Shown here piece by piece: positions 42,351 through 51,450 of a DNA stretch of 64,000 nt. The DNA is from Bdellovibrionales bacterium Ga0074139 (lineage in GTDB: Bacteria; Bdellovibrionota; Bdellovibrionia; Bdellovibrionales; Bdellovibrionaceae): contig LNEB01000003.1 of NCBI GenBank assembly GCA_001464795.1, positions 186,001 to 250,000 on the forward strand. The letters are read 5' to 3'. The notes beneath the pieces were generated by a model. That model had not been told where the DNA came from, ran no database searches, and worked only from the letters and a program-made list of their open reading frames with translations. The position numbers and the translations under genes were made by a program. Numbering within the stretch: the stretch's first letter is position 1; every line of letters starts with the position of its first letter.

Positions 42351-45350
42351 ATGATCTTTAAAAAACCGCTATTAAAATTCATTTTCATATTTGGGCTTGT
42401 AGGCATGAATGCCGCTTGCTCAATTGATAGCTCCATGAGCCAGCGAATTCTTGAATCTCTTAACCTAAGTAAAAAACCAGAAATCAATTCTGTGACTCAT
42501 TTGAGTTTTTATAATTCACTCACCTCTAGCCCCAACATCAACTGGTCGTCAGATTCTGATTCAGTGGTAACAGAGTATTACTTTGCTTTAGGAACAAGTT
42601 CTGGCAGCACCGATATGATCTCTTGGACCAGCGCCGGTATGAGTACGAATTTAAATCTCAATTCTTTATCATTAGTTGAGGGGCAAACTTACTACGTCTC
42701 TGTGAAGGCGGACGGTGAAACAGATGATTTGGTTTCAGATGTTATGACCAGCTCGGGTTGGCTTGTGGATATGACTCCACCGACGGCTCCAGGAATTCCA
42801 GACGACGGAACTTTACAAATCAATCTGTCAGAAACCAATACTTTAACTTGGACGGCGAGCACAGATTCTCTTAGTGGAATTTCCCATTACGAAATTGCAC
42901 TTGGCACAACTCCCGGTGATCAAAACACTCTTTCTTGGACAAATGTGGGAAATGTAACAAGCCGTAAAATGACGGGTCTGACTTTAGCTTCAGGAACCAC
43001 TTATTATGCATCAGTTAGAGCTGTTGACCGAGCTGGCAACATAAGTGCTGTTAGCAGCAGTGATGGCTGGCTGGCAGGTCCCTATTGCTCTAACAAATCC
43101 AGCTGGCTCACTTACAATGCTTCGGGCGCAGGAACAGATGCTGATCCCTATTTAATTTGTAATGCGGCTCAACTGGCCTCTATTGGTGTGGTCCCGGCCG
43201 CTTTATCTTCATCTTATAAATTAATGGGAGATATTGATCTGGCTCCTTATTATGCAACACCCAATCCACAATTTAAAATTGGAGCCTGCGGAGCTGGTGG
43301 TTGCGCTGTTTGGGATACGGGCAGTTTTCTATTCACCGGGCGCATCAATGGTAATGGGCACACCATATCTAATTTTAGTTTTGTGAGCCCCGGCACCCGC
43401 GGTGCTGGATTTATTTCAGGCACTTGGTCTGGAGCTAAAATACATAATTTAGTGTTATCAAATCTCACCGTTTCTGGTGGAGAGCAAACCGGTGGCCTGA
43501 TTGGCTCATCACAGTTCACAGCCGCCCATCAGATCACGGTATTAGGTTCCATCACTGCTAACGGCGTGGGAGTCGGTGGAATCATCGGTACCTCCTATCA
43601 CGTTGTTCTTGGAAACTCGAGCTTCAGTGGAAGCGTTAACTCCACTCATGCTTCAGCCGGTGGGGCCATCGGGATCATGGAAGAATCCAGTTTATTTTCT
43701 TCAAAATCCACAGGTTCTGTGACCTCCACTGATTACAGAATCGGCGGTTTGGTGGGATTAACCAGCGGCCGAGCACCTTCGCGGATAGCGAATTCCTTTT
43801 CATCGAGTTCCGTCAGTGGAGGCTCTAGTGTTGGCGGTCTTGTGGGTGAACTCTCCGGTGAGCGCTCACTGATTCTTAAAGCCTATTCCTCAGGAAGCGT
43901 GACTGGAGCCACTTCCCACGTGGGTGGTTTAGTCGGAAGGCTCACAAATCTTACGCAAATCAAAGACTCCTTCACAACAGCAGCTGTTAACGGCACCAGT
44001 GGCTCTGGCTCCATAGGATACTTAGTGGGTGTCAATTCAAGTGGAGTAATCTCTAACTCCTACTACTTCAGCGGAGCTTTATGTGACAGCACAGGCTCTG
44101 GTGGAGCTTGCGGCACCGAGGGCCTCAGCCATGGGGCTTTGGCTACATTTTTTAGTCATTCCAGTGCACCCATGAATAGCTGGGATCAGCTTTCAAATTC
44201 CGCTGATGGAAATGATGATGCTTGGGCTTTTGATGGCACTCAGCTTCCGAAAGTTTGGTTTGAAACAGATCCCACTTTCACACCTGCTTTCACAGCAGGT
44301 ACTGGTAGCCAAACAGATCCTTATTTAATATCCACAGCTGTTGATTTTAATAAAATCAGTCAAAACCCAAGGTACATGAATGCAAGCTTCAGACTTTCTA
44401 ATGACATCGACTTTTTGTCTGCTGATTTTAAACAAATTGGTGGAAGTTTGGCGGCCTTCACGGGTCAGTTTTTTGGCAACAGTAAATCATTATCAAATAT
44501 TGTGAACTCTCGGCCTAATGACGATGCCGTCGGAGTCTTTGGCGTTCTCGGCTCCGGTGGCCTTGTTGAAAATCTATCAATCATTAACGTCTCGATCGCA
44601 GGAAAATCTGATGTGGGTGGAGTGGTGGGTATTATTGATGCCTCGACCGTTAATGACGTTGTGGCCACGACTGGCTCAGTCACAGCTACAGGTGACTTTG
44701 CCGGCGGCTTTTTTGGTCGTGCCGCCAAATCAGGCCCCACTCGCTCGGGTAATAATTTATCAGTGTCTGGACAAAATTATGTGGGCGGTGTCGGCGGAGA
44801 AATTTACGCAGGCGGCGTCAGAGAATCCTATTCAAAAGGCAGTGTCAGTGGAATTGACCGTGTTGGTGGAGTTTTGGGTTATCAAATTGCAGGAAGTACT
44901 TCTGATTCTTACGCCACTGGGAATATCACCTCCACAGGTATTGAAGCTGGAGGACTCATTGGTCGATCCGATCACTCGGGTGTTTATAGAAGCTATTCCA
45001 CTGCCAATGTTACGGGCCAATTGGCTGTGGGTGGAGCCTTTGGAGAAGCAGGTAACACAACCATTGAAAGTGTTTTTGTCACAGGGGAAGTATCAGGAAC
45101 TGGTGGTTCAACAGAAGTGGGATTTTTTGCAGGTAAATCTACGAGTAACACAGTTAGCGAAGCTTATTATTGGACTGGAGCAACTTGTGATAGCACAGGA
45201 GCTGACGGAGCTTGTAACACTTTAATTGCATCAGCCGTTATCAATGCTGATGATTTTAAATTACCAGCCAATGCGCCACTTAATGATTGGGATTTTAGTG
45301 ACGTTTGGGAAGCCGTGATCAGTCAATTTCCAAAGCTTCGCTTTGAGTAG
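42351..45350 (+). CDS. Surface lipoprotein with FnIII and GLUG repeats
   Basis: A 999-residue lipoprotein: signal peptide with Cys23 in 'MNAAC', two FnIII-like domains (~40-235, 'YYFALGTSSG', 'TYYASVRAVDRAGN'), then two solenoid halves (~243-645 and ~646-999). Each half begins with a 'GT..DPYLI' and '.DIDL' segment, runs through GLUG-type repeats ('VGG.VG') and ends with 'YY.GA.CDSTG..GAC' and 'P.NSWD/NDWD'. That makes an internal duplication. GLUG repeats are common in bacterial adhesins; attachment to prey or matrix is inferred. The gene is preceded by a sigma-28-like promoter and probably leaderless. Its stop touches the converging DUF455 gene. Confidence 0.85.
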   Translation: MIFKKPLLKFIFIFGLVGMNAACSIDSSMSQRILESLNLSKKPEINSVTHLSFYNSLTSSPNINWSSDSDSVVTEYYFALGTSSGSTDMISWTSAGMSTNLNLNSLSLVEGQTYYVSVKADGETDDLVSDVMTSSGWLVDMTPPTAPGIPDDGTLQINLSETNTLTWTASTDSLSGISHYEIALGTTPGDQNTLSWTNVGNVTSRKMTGLTLASGTTYYASVRAVDRAGNISAVSSSDGWLAGPYCSNKSSWLTYNASGAGTDADPYLICNAAQLASIGVVPAALSSSYKLMGDIDLAPYYATPNPQFKIGACGAGGCAVWDTGSFLFTGRINGNGHTISNFSFVSPGTRGAGFISGTWSGAKIHNLVLSNLTVSGGEQTGGLIGSSQFTAAHQITVLGSITANGVGVGGIIGTSYHVVLGNSSFSGSVNSTHASAGGAIGIMEESSLFSSKSTGSVTSTDYRIGGLVGLTSGRAPSRIANSFSSSSVSGGSSVGGLVGELSGERSLILKAYSSGSVTGATSHVGGLVGRLTNLTQIKDSFTTAAVNGTSGSGSIGYLVGVNSSGVISNSYYFSGALCDSTGSGGACGTEGLSHGALATFFSHSSAPMNSWDQLSNSADGNDDAWAFDGTQLPKVWFETDPTFTPAFTAGTGSQTDPYLISTAVDFNKISQNPRYMNASFRLSNDIDFLSADFKQIGGSLAAFTGQFFGNSKSLSNIVNSRPNDDAVGVFGVLGSGGLVENLSIINVSIAGKSDVGGVVGIIDASTVNDVVATTGSVTATGDFAGGFFGRAAKSGPTRSGNNLSVSGQNYVGGVGGEIYAGGVRESYSKGSVSGIDRVGGVLGYQIAGSTSDSYATGNITSTGIEAGGLIGRSDHSGVYRSYSTANVTGQLAVGGAFGEAGNTTIESVFVTGEVSGTGGSTEVGFFAGKSTSNTVSEAYYWTGATCDSTGADGACNTLIASAVINADDFKLPANAPLNDWDFSDVWEAVISQFPKLRFE

Positions 45351-46160
45351 TTAAATTTTTCTAGGGGCTTCCAAATCTTTCACGAACTGATCGCGTAGCT
45401 TCATTAGTAGCTCAATTTCTGAATCAATAAAGCCTGCTTCTTTGCGGGCTTTTAAATCAAATTTTTCCACACGCTTAGGTAGTCTTACTTTTAATTTCTC
45501 AATTCTGAGTGGAAAATCAGTCACGGGATCTAGGCCTTTCAACTCACAAATTTTTCTGTACCAGCGAGATCCAAAATCCACATGACCAATCTCTTCGTCG
45601 TGGATAGTCGTCATAATTTTTTGGATACTCACGGCCTGACAACTACGAAGTTTATCAATAATTTGGTTACCCGCATCCAGACCACTGGCTTCTAAGTATC
45701 TGTGAACAATCACAATTCTATCCAGCAGGGAATCATCACAGCTCACCGTTTTCCATAGATTCAAATGAATGGGCCAATGCCCGAACTCAATATCAAAAGT
45801 CTTCAGACCATCCAAACAAAGCCCCAAGTGCCTGGCTTCATCAAGGGCAAGCCTTGCTAATTCCAAACGAAATTGAGCCGGAGCCTGTGGATACTCAAGG
45901 TAAGTTCTTAAACATAATTCCATGGCCTGCATTTCGATGTTAGCTAGCTCATGAAGTAGCCTGGCTTGGCCTTGGGGGGTTGAGATCTTTTCCTTAGGTC
46001 CACGGATGGTGTCTAAAACCATCCCCGATCTTCCAGGAAGTTCCGGGATCTGAAAAATCTCAGTGGAAGCCAAATCCATTGGCAAACACAGGATTTTTTC
46101 TCTGGGGTCAGAGGTTTGGTAGGTTTTTGGGAGCAGGGGCTCAAGGCTTGTCATCGGCAT
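45351..46160 (-). CDS. DUF455 ferritin-like protein
   Basis: A 269-residue protein with the four-helix, di-metal pattern: 'ELANIEMQAMEL', 'LDEARHLGLCLD' and 'TIHDEEIGHVDFG' each supply Glu/His ligands of a ferritin-like fold. DUF455 proteins are widespread; their reaction is not established, though a tRNA-hydroxylase-like (MiaE-like) chemistry has been suggested by fold. It is divergent from yebC, with only 24 bases between starts. Confidence 0.82.
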   Translation of the reverse strand: MPMTSLEPLLPKTYQTSDPREKILCLPMDLASTEIFQIPELPGRSGMVLDTIRGPKEKISTPQGQARLLHELANIEMQAMELCLRTYLEYPQAPAQFRLELARLALDEARHLGLCLDGLKTFDIEFGHWPIHLNLWKTVSCDDSLLDRIVIVHRYLEASGLDAGNQIIDKLRSCQAVSIQKIMTTIHDEEIGHVDFGSRWYRKICELKGLDPVTDFPLRIEKLKVRLPKRVEKFDLKARKEAGFIDSEIELLMKLRDQFVKDLEAPRKI

Positions 46161-46184
46161 CTTCTTTTGGAATACTTTCTCACT

Positions 46185-46889
46185 ATGGGTAAGTCATGGA
46201 AAAATCCGTCTAAAGTCGCCAATGCTCAAAAAAAGGGCCTTATTTTCACTAAACTCGCACGCGAAATTCAAGTCGCTGCCAAATCCGGTGGACCTGATCC
46301 CGCGATGAATGCCAGACTTCGTTTGGCCATTGATAACGCAAAAAAAGAATCCTGTCCCAACGACACCATTGATCGCGCGATCAAGAAGGGTGCGGGCCTG
46401 CTTGATGATGGATCCATCATCGAAGAGCTCACCTATGAAGGCTACGGCCCTCATGGGGTCGGCGTGATCGTCGAGTGCCAAACTGATAATAAAAACCGAA
46501 CAGCCTCTGTGATTCGTGGCATTTTTAAATCCCACGAAGGCAATATGGGTGAAACCAATTCCGTGGCTTGGATGTTTAAGCGCGTGGGAACCATCACCGC
46601 TTCAAAACCCGGGGATTTTGATCCTGAAGAAGAGGCCATCGAAGCGAGCGCTGATAACGTAGAAAAAAATGATGACGGAAGTTTTGAGTTCACATGTCCC
46701 GTTGAAAGCTTATCAAGCGTGCAAGAAGCACTGACTGGCCGTGGTTGGAAAGTGGCTTCCGCTGAAATGTCTTTTCAGCCTACGAATCCTACGACTTTAA
46801 CGGATGAGCAGCGAAAAGATGTGGAAGAATTTTTAACGGATCTTGATGACAGTGATGATACTTCTAAAGTTCATGCAACTCTGGGGTAA
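46185..46889 (+). CDS. yebC: YebC/PmpR family protein
   Basis: A 234-residue YebC-family protein. The start at 46185 gives the canonical 'MGKSWKNPSKVANAQKKG'; the frame from 46116 overlaps the divergent gene. Conserved 'FTKLAREIQVAAKSGGPDP', 'NPRLR'-like 'NARLRLAI' and 'YEGYGPHGVGVIVE' are present. Known roles: transcription regulation (PmpR) and, more recently, relief of ribosome stalling at polyproline. Confidence 0.95.
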   Translation: MGKSWKNPSKVANAQKKGLIFTKLAREIQVAAKSGGPDPAMNARLRLAIDNAKKESCPNDTIDRAIKKGAGLLDDGSIIEELTYEGYGPHGVGVIVECQTDNKNRTASVIRGIFKSHEGNMGETNSVAWMFKRVGTITASKPGDFDPEEEAIEASADNVEKNDDGSFEFTCPVESLSSVQEALTGRGWKVASAEMSFQPTNPTTLTDEQRKDVEEFLTDLDDSDDTSKVHATLG

Positions 46890-46921
46890 GGATTAACTAC
46901 GTATAGCTTATAACTTTAAAA

Positions 46922-46955
46922 TTGACGAGCTGAACTTTTAAAGTATAAAGTTCAG
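46922..46955 (+). promoter_or_regulatory. Promoter TTGACG-N16-TATAAA with overlapping inverted repeat
   Basis: TTGACG at 46922-46927 and TATAAA at 46944-46949. An inverted repeat CTGAACTTT (46930-46938) / AAAGTTCAG (46947-46955), 9-bp arms 8 apart, covers the spacer and -10 and ends one base before the ATG at 46957. It looks like an operator over a leaderless promoter. Confidence 0.65.
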
Positions 46956-46956
46956 T

Positions 46957-48591
46957 ATGTTTATAATCTCAAATCTACTGATTCTTTTTTTCATAATTTC
47001 ACCCATTCGGGCTCAAGAGCCTATTCCAACAAAAACCGAATCGCCCCCCATAGTCAGCTGCAAGTTGAATCAGGAAAAGTATTCTAATGTTTTGGAAATT
47101 ATTAAGTTTGACTCAAAATACGTAAAACATTTTGAAGCCACTAGCGAGCTACAGCACGCTCAATTTATCAAAATAGGCTCTATAACCAAAGGTCCTTGCG
47201 CTGGTGGTGATCTCTATAAAGTCGTCATTGATGTGCTTGCCGCTTGCGGTAAAACAGGTGGGCAATCAGATGAAATTTTTGCTGATGACCATATCTATGA
47301 GCCCTCTGAAAAATTTATTTTTCCTGACTGTCACCGTGCGTTTCATGCAGTTAAGCTTGAAAATAAAGCCATTTTTTTTGGTTATTACCCTTCTTTAGAT
47401 TCTGAGATAATCAATAAACTTAAGGAGCGAGCTAATATCTCAATCGTGGTCACGGATGAAACAATGACCTGGGCACAAGTTCTATTTCCCAATGCTAAAG
47501 TTAAAATTGATACCAAAGAGTATTTAATTAAATCCCCAGAGTATTCAACCACTTTCGATGAAAACAGTTTCAAAAAAGAAGCGGAAGTTGTTCGTAAACT
47601 TAAACTTCTTAAAACACTACCTGGACCGATAAAACTTTATCAAGACGGTCGGCAAATTATTCTAGAAACTCCCGATCAATTGTTTACGAATGCTGTGGAT
47701 CTGGGTTTATTCATTAATCCACCTTCCGGTTACACTTTCATCACCTATTGGGATTCTTTTGCAAAGAAAAATAAATTGAGTGACAAAAATTTATTTAACA
47801 ATCAAGACGGTGGAAACTTTGTCATCGATCCGAAAAGCTCTTTTATAAAAAAATCCTACGATGTTTACATAAAAAATATGAAGGCGATATATTGGGATCA
47901 ATATAAGTTTATCAAATCGACACCACCGATAAAATATAAGGACTTTATATATTCGAAACCTTTTTTAGTGATGACTGACCCTTTTGGTCAAAAACAGGTC
48001 TTTAAAAAATCACTGCTTACTCTGCCTGCAATGTCAGAGCCATTGATTTATCTCTATTCCAATAAGCCCATAAATGTAAAAATAAAACTAAGTCCTAAGA
48101 TTGAACTCACAAGAACAAATCCTGACTATCCAGGGCAATGGAATGTTCAGATTGTTCCACCCAATCAAATAAAAGATCTCTCAACAGATCGTCATTACAG
48201 CAGTTTATTCTGGGAAGGCAGGTCTTTTTTAACACCTCCTTGGGAAGAAGGCTGGATCGTGAAACGATCTGATATCAAAACATTCTTAGATAGGATGCTT
48301 GAAGAGCAAGGTCTTAATCAGCTCGAAGCAAAAGAGTTTAAAAGATACTGGGTGCCACGGATGCAAAAAAGTCCCTACTACAAAATTCGTTTCTTTAGTG
48401 AGGAGTTTTTAAATTTCTACGCACCACTTTTAATCGAACCAAATCCAGATGTTCTCATTCGAGTTCATATGGATTTTCATCCCATTGACCAATCTGAAGA
48501 ATTAAAAATGCCTGAAAAAAGAATCTTACCAAAAAGAACTGGATTTACTTTTGTTGAATGGTCAGGTTTTACTTATCAATTTCAAAATTAA
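46957..48591 (+). CDS. Secreted protein of unknown family, 544 residues
   Basis: A signal peptide ('LLILFFIISPIRA') is followed by a Pro/Thr-rich start and a large soluble domain with few cysteines (near 35, 87, 101 and 134) and many Tyr/Lys. No enzyme motif recognised. It is transcribed from a strong promoter that lies against the ATG and is overlapped by an inverted repeat, with no ribosome binding site. It converges with the serine protease gene (4 bases between stops). A tightly regulated periplasmic or secreted role is inferred. Confidence 0.65.
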   Translation: MFIISNLLILFFIISPIRAQEPIPTKTESPPIVSCKLNQEKYSNVLEIIKFDSKYVKHFEATSELQHAQFIKIGSITKGPCAGGDLYKVVIDVLAACGKTGGQSDEIFADDHIYEPSEKFIFPDCHRAFHAVKLENKAIFFGYYPSLDSEIINKLKERANISIVVTDETMTWAQVLFPNAKVKIDTKEYLIKSPEYSTTFDENSFKKEAEVVRKLKLLKTLPGPIKLYQDGRQIILETPDQLFTNAVDLGLFINPPSGYTFITYWDSFAKKNKLSDKNLFNNQDGGNFVIDPKSSFIKKSYDVYIKNMKAIYWDQYKFIKSTPPIKYKDFIYSKPFLVMTDPFGQKQVFKKSLLTLPAMSEPLIYLYSNKPINVKIKLSPKIELTRTNPDYPGQWNVQIVPPNQIKDLSTDRHYSSLFWEGRSFLTPPWEEGWIVKRSDIKTFLDRMLEEQGLNQLEAKEFKRYWVPRMQKSPYYKIRFFSEEFLNFYAPLLIEPNPDVLIRVHMDFHPIDQSEELKMPEKRILPKRTGFTFVEWSGFTYQFQN

Positions 48592-48595
48592 ACGA

Positions 48596-49489
48596 CTACT
48601 CCAAATAAGTAACAGCATGGGGCACATTCTGCACCAGCGCATCTTGCACGTAACTAATGTGAGTCACGTCTTCTCCCCGACATCCTTGCATCGAGCAATA
48701 GTTGGAAACATTACAAGATAGCTGTGAATCGTAAACAAAATCTCGCTCACCACGAACTAAAATCCCCATCACTTCTAAAGTCTCGGAATTAAAAACCGCA
48801 CTGCCTGAGTTTCCACCGTAAGTATCAAGGTTCGTTACAAAGTAACCTGTTTGTGTTCTACGGACCTGGGCTCCGTCCGCTACTTTTGTGGGAAGTCCTG
48901 CAGGATTTCCGATCACAGTGACTTCAGTGCCAACAGTTGGATAGGTCGTGGATAATTTTAACGGATCACGGCTTTTCACTTCGCGGTCCAGTTGGATCAA
49001 TGCGTAGTCAACACTTCCAGTGTACTCGCGCTTGATGATGCGACTGCAGTAGTAAACGTTATCGACGGCTAAGCGTCTGGCTTGCTCAGGGTCATTAGAG
49101 CTCATCAGTGCGTAGTCAAAAACAAAGGCTGTGGTCGCACAATCAGTGACTTTAAGGCAGTGCCCTGCTGTGGCCACTAAATCTTTACCCACTAAAAAAG
49201 CCGAGCAAAAGGCCGCCACTGGCTGATCTGCGAAGGGTTCAGTGTCGCACATTTTTCGCTCGGTTTTAAAATTTCCCACAAGCACTTCAAAAAAAGCCCC
49301 TTGGCTTTTTAGTCTTCGAGTGGAAATAACAGCTGCTGTACTTTTTGCTGCATTAAGAACCGCTTGATTTTGAATTTCATAAAGATCCACCCGGTTGTCT
49401 TCTCCGTAGATGACATTGGGTTTGTAGACAGAAAATGCAGTGTTAATAAATAAAAGAGTGCTTACGACAAAAACTGAAATCCATTTCAT
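48596..49489 (-). CDS. Trypsin-like serine protease, secreted
   Basis: A 297-residue exported S1-type peptidase: signal peptide to ~19 and intact triad, with His in 'VATAGHCLK', Asp in 'SVDYALIQLD' and Ser in 'TYGGNSGSAVF'. Several cysteines ('FCSAF', 'GHC..TDC', 'YYCS', 'LSCNVSNYCSMQGC') suggest disulfides. The S1 pocket residue is not clear by eye. Predatory bacteria secrete many such proteases; a prey-digestion role is inferred. Confidence 0.88.
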   Translation of the reverse strand: MKWISVFVVSTLLFINTAFSVYKPNVIYGEDNRVDLYEIQNQAVLNAAKSTAAVISTRRLKSQGAFFEVLVGNFKTERKMCDTEPFADQPVAAFCSAFLVGKDLVATAGHCLKVTDCATTAFVFDYALMSSNDPEQARRLAVDNVYYCSRIIKREYTGSVDYALIQLDREVKSRDPLKLSTTYPTVGTEVTVIGNPAGLPTKVADGAQVRRTQTGYFVTNLDTYGGNSGSAVFNSETLEVMGILVRGERDFVYDSQLSCNVSNYCSMQGCRGEDVTHISYVQDALVQNVPHAVTYLE

Positions 49490-49559
49490 TTTTTTAGCCT
49501 TTATGCCTCAAATCCTTTTGAGTGCATACTTAATTGAAGCAAATCAATCTATCCGTTGT

Positions 49560-49991
49560 CTACGCTTTATTTTGAAAAAGATAAGCGTCCATCACCACTT
49601 TTTTAATCATGGAAAATAATCCGTTGGTTCTGCTGGGACTTAGATGAGTTTCAAAACCCAATTCTTTGATGAAATCTGGTGGTGTAGATAAAATTTCTTG
49701 CGGAGTACCACCTGAGTAAATTCCTAACACCAACGCCACTAAGCCTTTTGAAATCAGTGCGTCACTATCACCTGTGTATTCAACATAACCATCTTGATTT
49801 TTTTTTGAAATAATCCAGACCTGAGACTGGCAACCTTTAACAATATTGGCATCCACTTTTTCATTTTCAGCCAGCGGTGGAAGTTTTTTTCCAAGCTCAA
49901 TCAGTTTTTTATAACGATCTTCCCACTGGTTAAAGGCATTAAAATCCTGAATCAGTTTTAGTTTTTTTTCCTGAGGACTTAATCGCTCCAT
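49560..49991 (-). CDS. sufE: SufE-like sulfur acceptor
   Basis: A 143-residue SufE: the sulfur-accepting Cys54 in 'VKGCQSQVW', with 'LPPL', 'GDSDALISKGLVALVL' and 'LSPSRTNGLFSMI' conserved. It receives persulfide from a SufS desulfurase for Fe-S cluster assembly; no other suf gene is in the window. It overlaps the upstream Cys-rich gene by 13 bases, so both are probably co-expressed. Confidence 0.93.
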   Translation of the reverse strand: MERLSPQEKKLKLIQDFNAFNQWEDRYKKLIELGKKLPPLAENEKVDANIVKGCQSQVWIISKKNQDGYVEYTGDSDALISKGLVALVLGIYSGGTPQEILSTPPDFIKELGFETHLSPSRTNGLFSMIKKVVMDAYLFQNKA

Positions 49992-50782
49992 ATTGCACCT
50001 GACTTTAAAAAATCATTTTCTAACTTTTCACCTAAATCGCCCATCAGCTCTTGAACTGCTGGTCTTTCCATCTTTTTCACAATTTCATAGCACTTAATAT
50101 AAAAAGCCTGTTTATCTGTATAGTGATTCCAAAGCTTCTGGTCCAGCTTTGCGTCTAAATAATCCTGCTTCAACTCTTCTCTCGTGGCTTTTTTTCGGTT
50201 TAAAAAATCCAGCTGTTCAGAAACCTGCCGGGGGCTAAAATCCAAATTCACCAAAGCCTCTTCAGCGAACGCCATCTCAATATAGCTTAAATAATTAAGT
50301 GATTTTTCCCAAAACACTTTCCCCTTTTTCCCTTTTGAGCTTTCGCAATAAAAACTGGTGCAAACAGAGCCTTTGTTTTCCCAGATCCCGCAGTTTTGAT
50401 TTTGAAGATTATAATAGGGACATAACCAGTCAGGATTTTTGCCAAATTTCTTATCTTTATATTTGTTAAAATCTACCTGGTAACTGATGGGGGCCGTGAT
50501 CCCGATGGGTAAGGCATACACGCGGTTTGAAATCTTATGTTTCATTACGTTTGAAATGAAACTGGGGGACTCTTGCTCTTCTAATAAAATTTTGCCGACT
50601 AAATAATTAGGTAAAAAAGGGTGAAATGTGCAGCACTTAAGGTGATTTTCATAACGTGGCACTTGAATACAGGCCCCACAGGTGGCTTTTGATTCAATAA
50701 TAGGCAAGCTTAAGACCTTAGGATTTAAAAGCTTATGATAAACACTTGATATCAGGTGAGAATATTCAGACAGCCCTGTCAT
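49979..50782 (-). CDS. Cys-rich YkgJ-like protein, unknown
   Basis: A 267-residue cytoplasmic protein. The start is taken at 50782 ('MTGLSEYSH') after GAGGGG; a longer frame begins at 50812. The first half holds cysteine clusters 'TCGACIQVP', 'LKCCTFHPF', 'WLCPYY', 'NCGIWE' and 'SVCTSFYCES', reminiscent of YkgJ-type metal-binding clusters; the second half is helical. Overlap with sufE hints at an Fe-S or metal-related function (inference). Confidence 0.7.
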   Translation of the reverse strand: MTGLSEYSHLISSVYHKLLNPKVLSLPIIESKATCGACIQVPRYENHLKCCTFHPFLPNYLVGKILLEEQESPSFISNVMKHKISNRVYALPIGITAPISYQVDFNKYKDKKFGKNPDWLCPYYNLQNQNCGIWENKGSVCTSFYCESSKGKKGKVFWEKSLNYLSYIEMAFAEEALVNLDFSPRQVSEQLDFLNRKKATREELKQDYLDAKLDQKLWNHYTDKQAFYIKCYEIVKKMERPAVQELMGDLGEKLENDFLKSGAIWSD

Positions 50783-50931
50783 TTTTTGCACCCCTCGTTC
50801 AGTTTTTAACATCTCATCTTGATAGGCCTTAAAATGAGACCTGTAAAGCCTTGAAACTTTTTATGTATTTAAGAAATGCCTCATATCAAGACTGGGCCCG
50901 GCTCTTGCTATACCTAAGTGCAGGAGTACAT

Positions 50932-51207
50932 ATGAAACACAACTTACAAACCCTGAGCTTTATCTTTGTTATGACTTTTATCATGGTTTCCACCACCATG
51001 GCTGCGACCCCTGAGGCGACAAAAAACTTTGATCTCAAGTATTTATCCCATGTCAGCCACGGAAAACTGGTCCATTCATTAAAAGTGAAAGCTTCTAGTT
51101 TTGAACAGGCCATTTCAGCGTCACGAAAACAATGCGTAAGCGACCTGATGGATAAGCGTTTTTCAGATCAAGACATTTTAGATCTTTGCAATAACCCAAG
51201 ACTTTAG
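50932..51207 (+). CDS. Small secreted protein
   Basis: A 91-residue exported protein; start at ATG 50932 after CAGGAGT, although the frame is open from 50851. The signal peptide ends 'STTMAATP'. The mature part has two cysteines ('KQCVSDL', 'DLCNNPRL') and a helical 'FEQAISASRKQC' segment. No family recognised. Confidence 0.65.
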   Translation: MKHNLQTLSFIFVMTFIMVSTTMAATPEATKNFDLKYLSHVSHGKLVHSLKVKASSFEQAISASRKQCVSDLMDKRFSDQDILDLCNNPRL

Positions 51208-51246
51208 GATTTGACTGAAGCAACAAAGATTCTGTAATTTGGCGGA

Positions 51247-51450
51247 ATGGGAATATTAAAAACAGTTGGTGATTTTTTGTTCGGTAAAGACCCTGATATC
51301 TTTGATGAAAAGGGCCGGGTCATGCACAAATTCCCTAAGAAAAAATGGGACGCTTGGAACAACAGAATCAAGCTAGATCCAGACTACAACTGGCGCCACC
51401 ACACAGGGCTTAGCGGTTCACGCAGCCAAACTGATCAAAAAAATAAATAA
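51247..51450 (+). CDS. Small conserved-looking hypothetical protein
   Basis: A 67-residue basic, soluble protein ('FDEKGRVMHKFPKKKWDAWNNR') with no cysteine. No family recognised. Its stop codon overlaps the ATG of the hemolysin III gene by one base (TAATG), so the two are translationally coupled, which supports it being real. Confidence 0.65.
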   Translation: MGILKTVGDFLFGKDPDIFDEKGRVMHKFPKKKWDAWNNRIKLDPDYNWRHHTGLSGSRSQTDQKNK

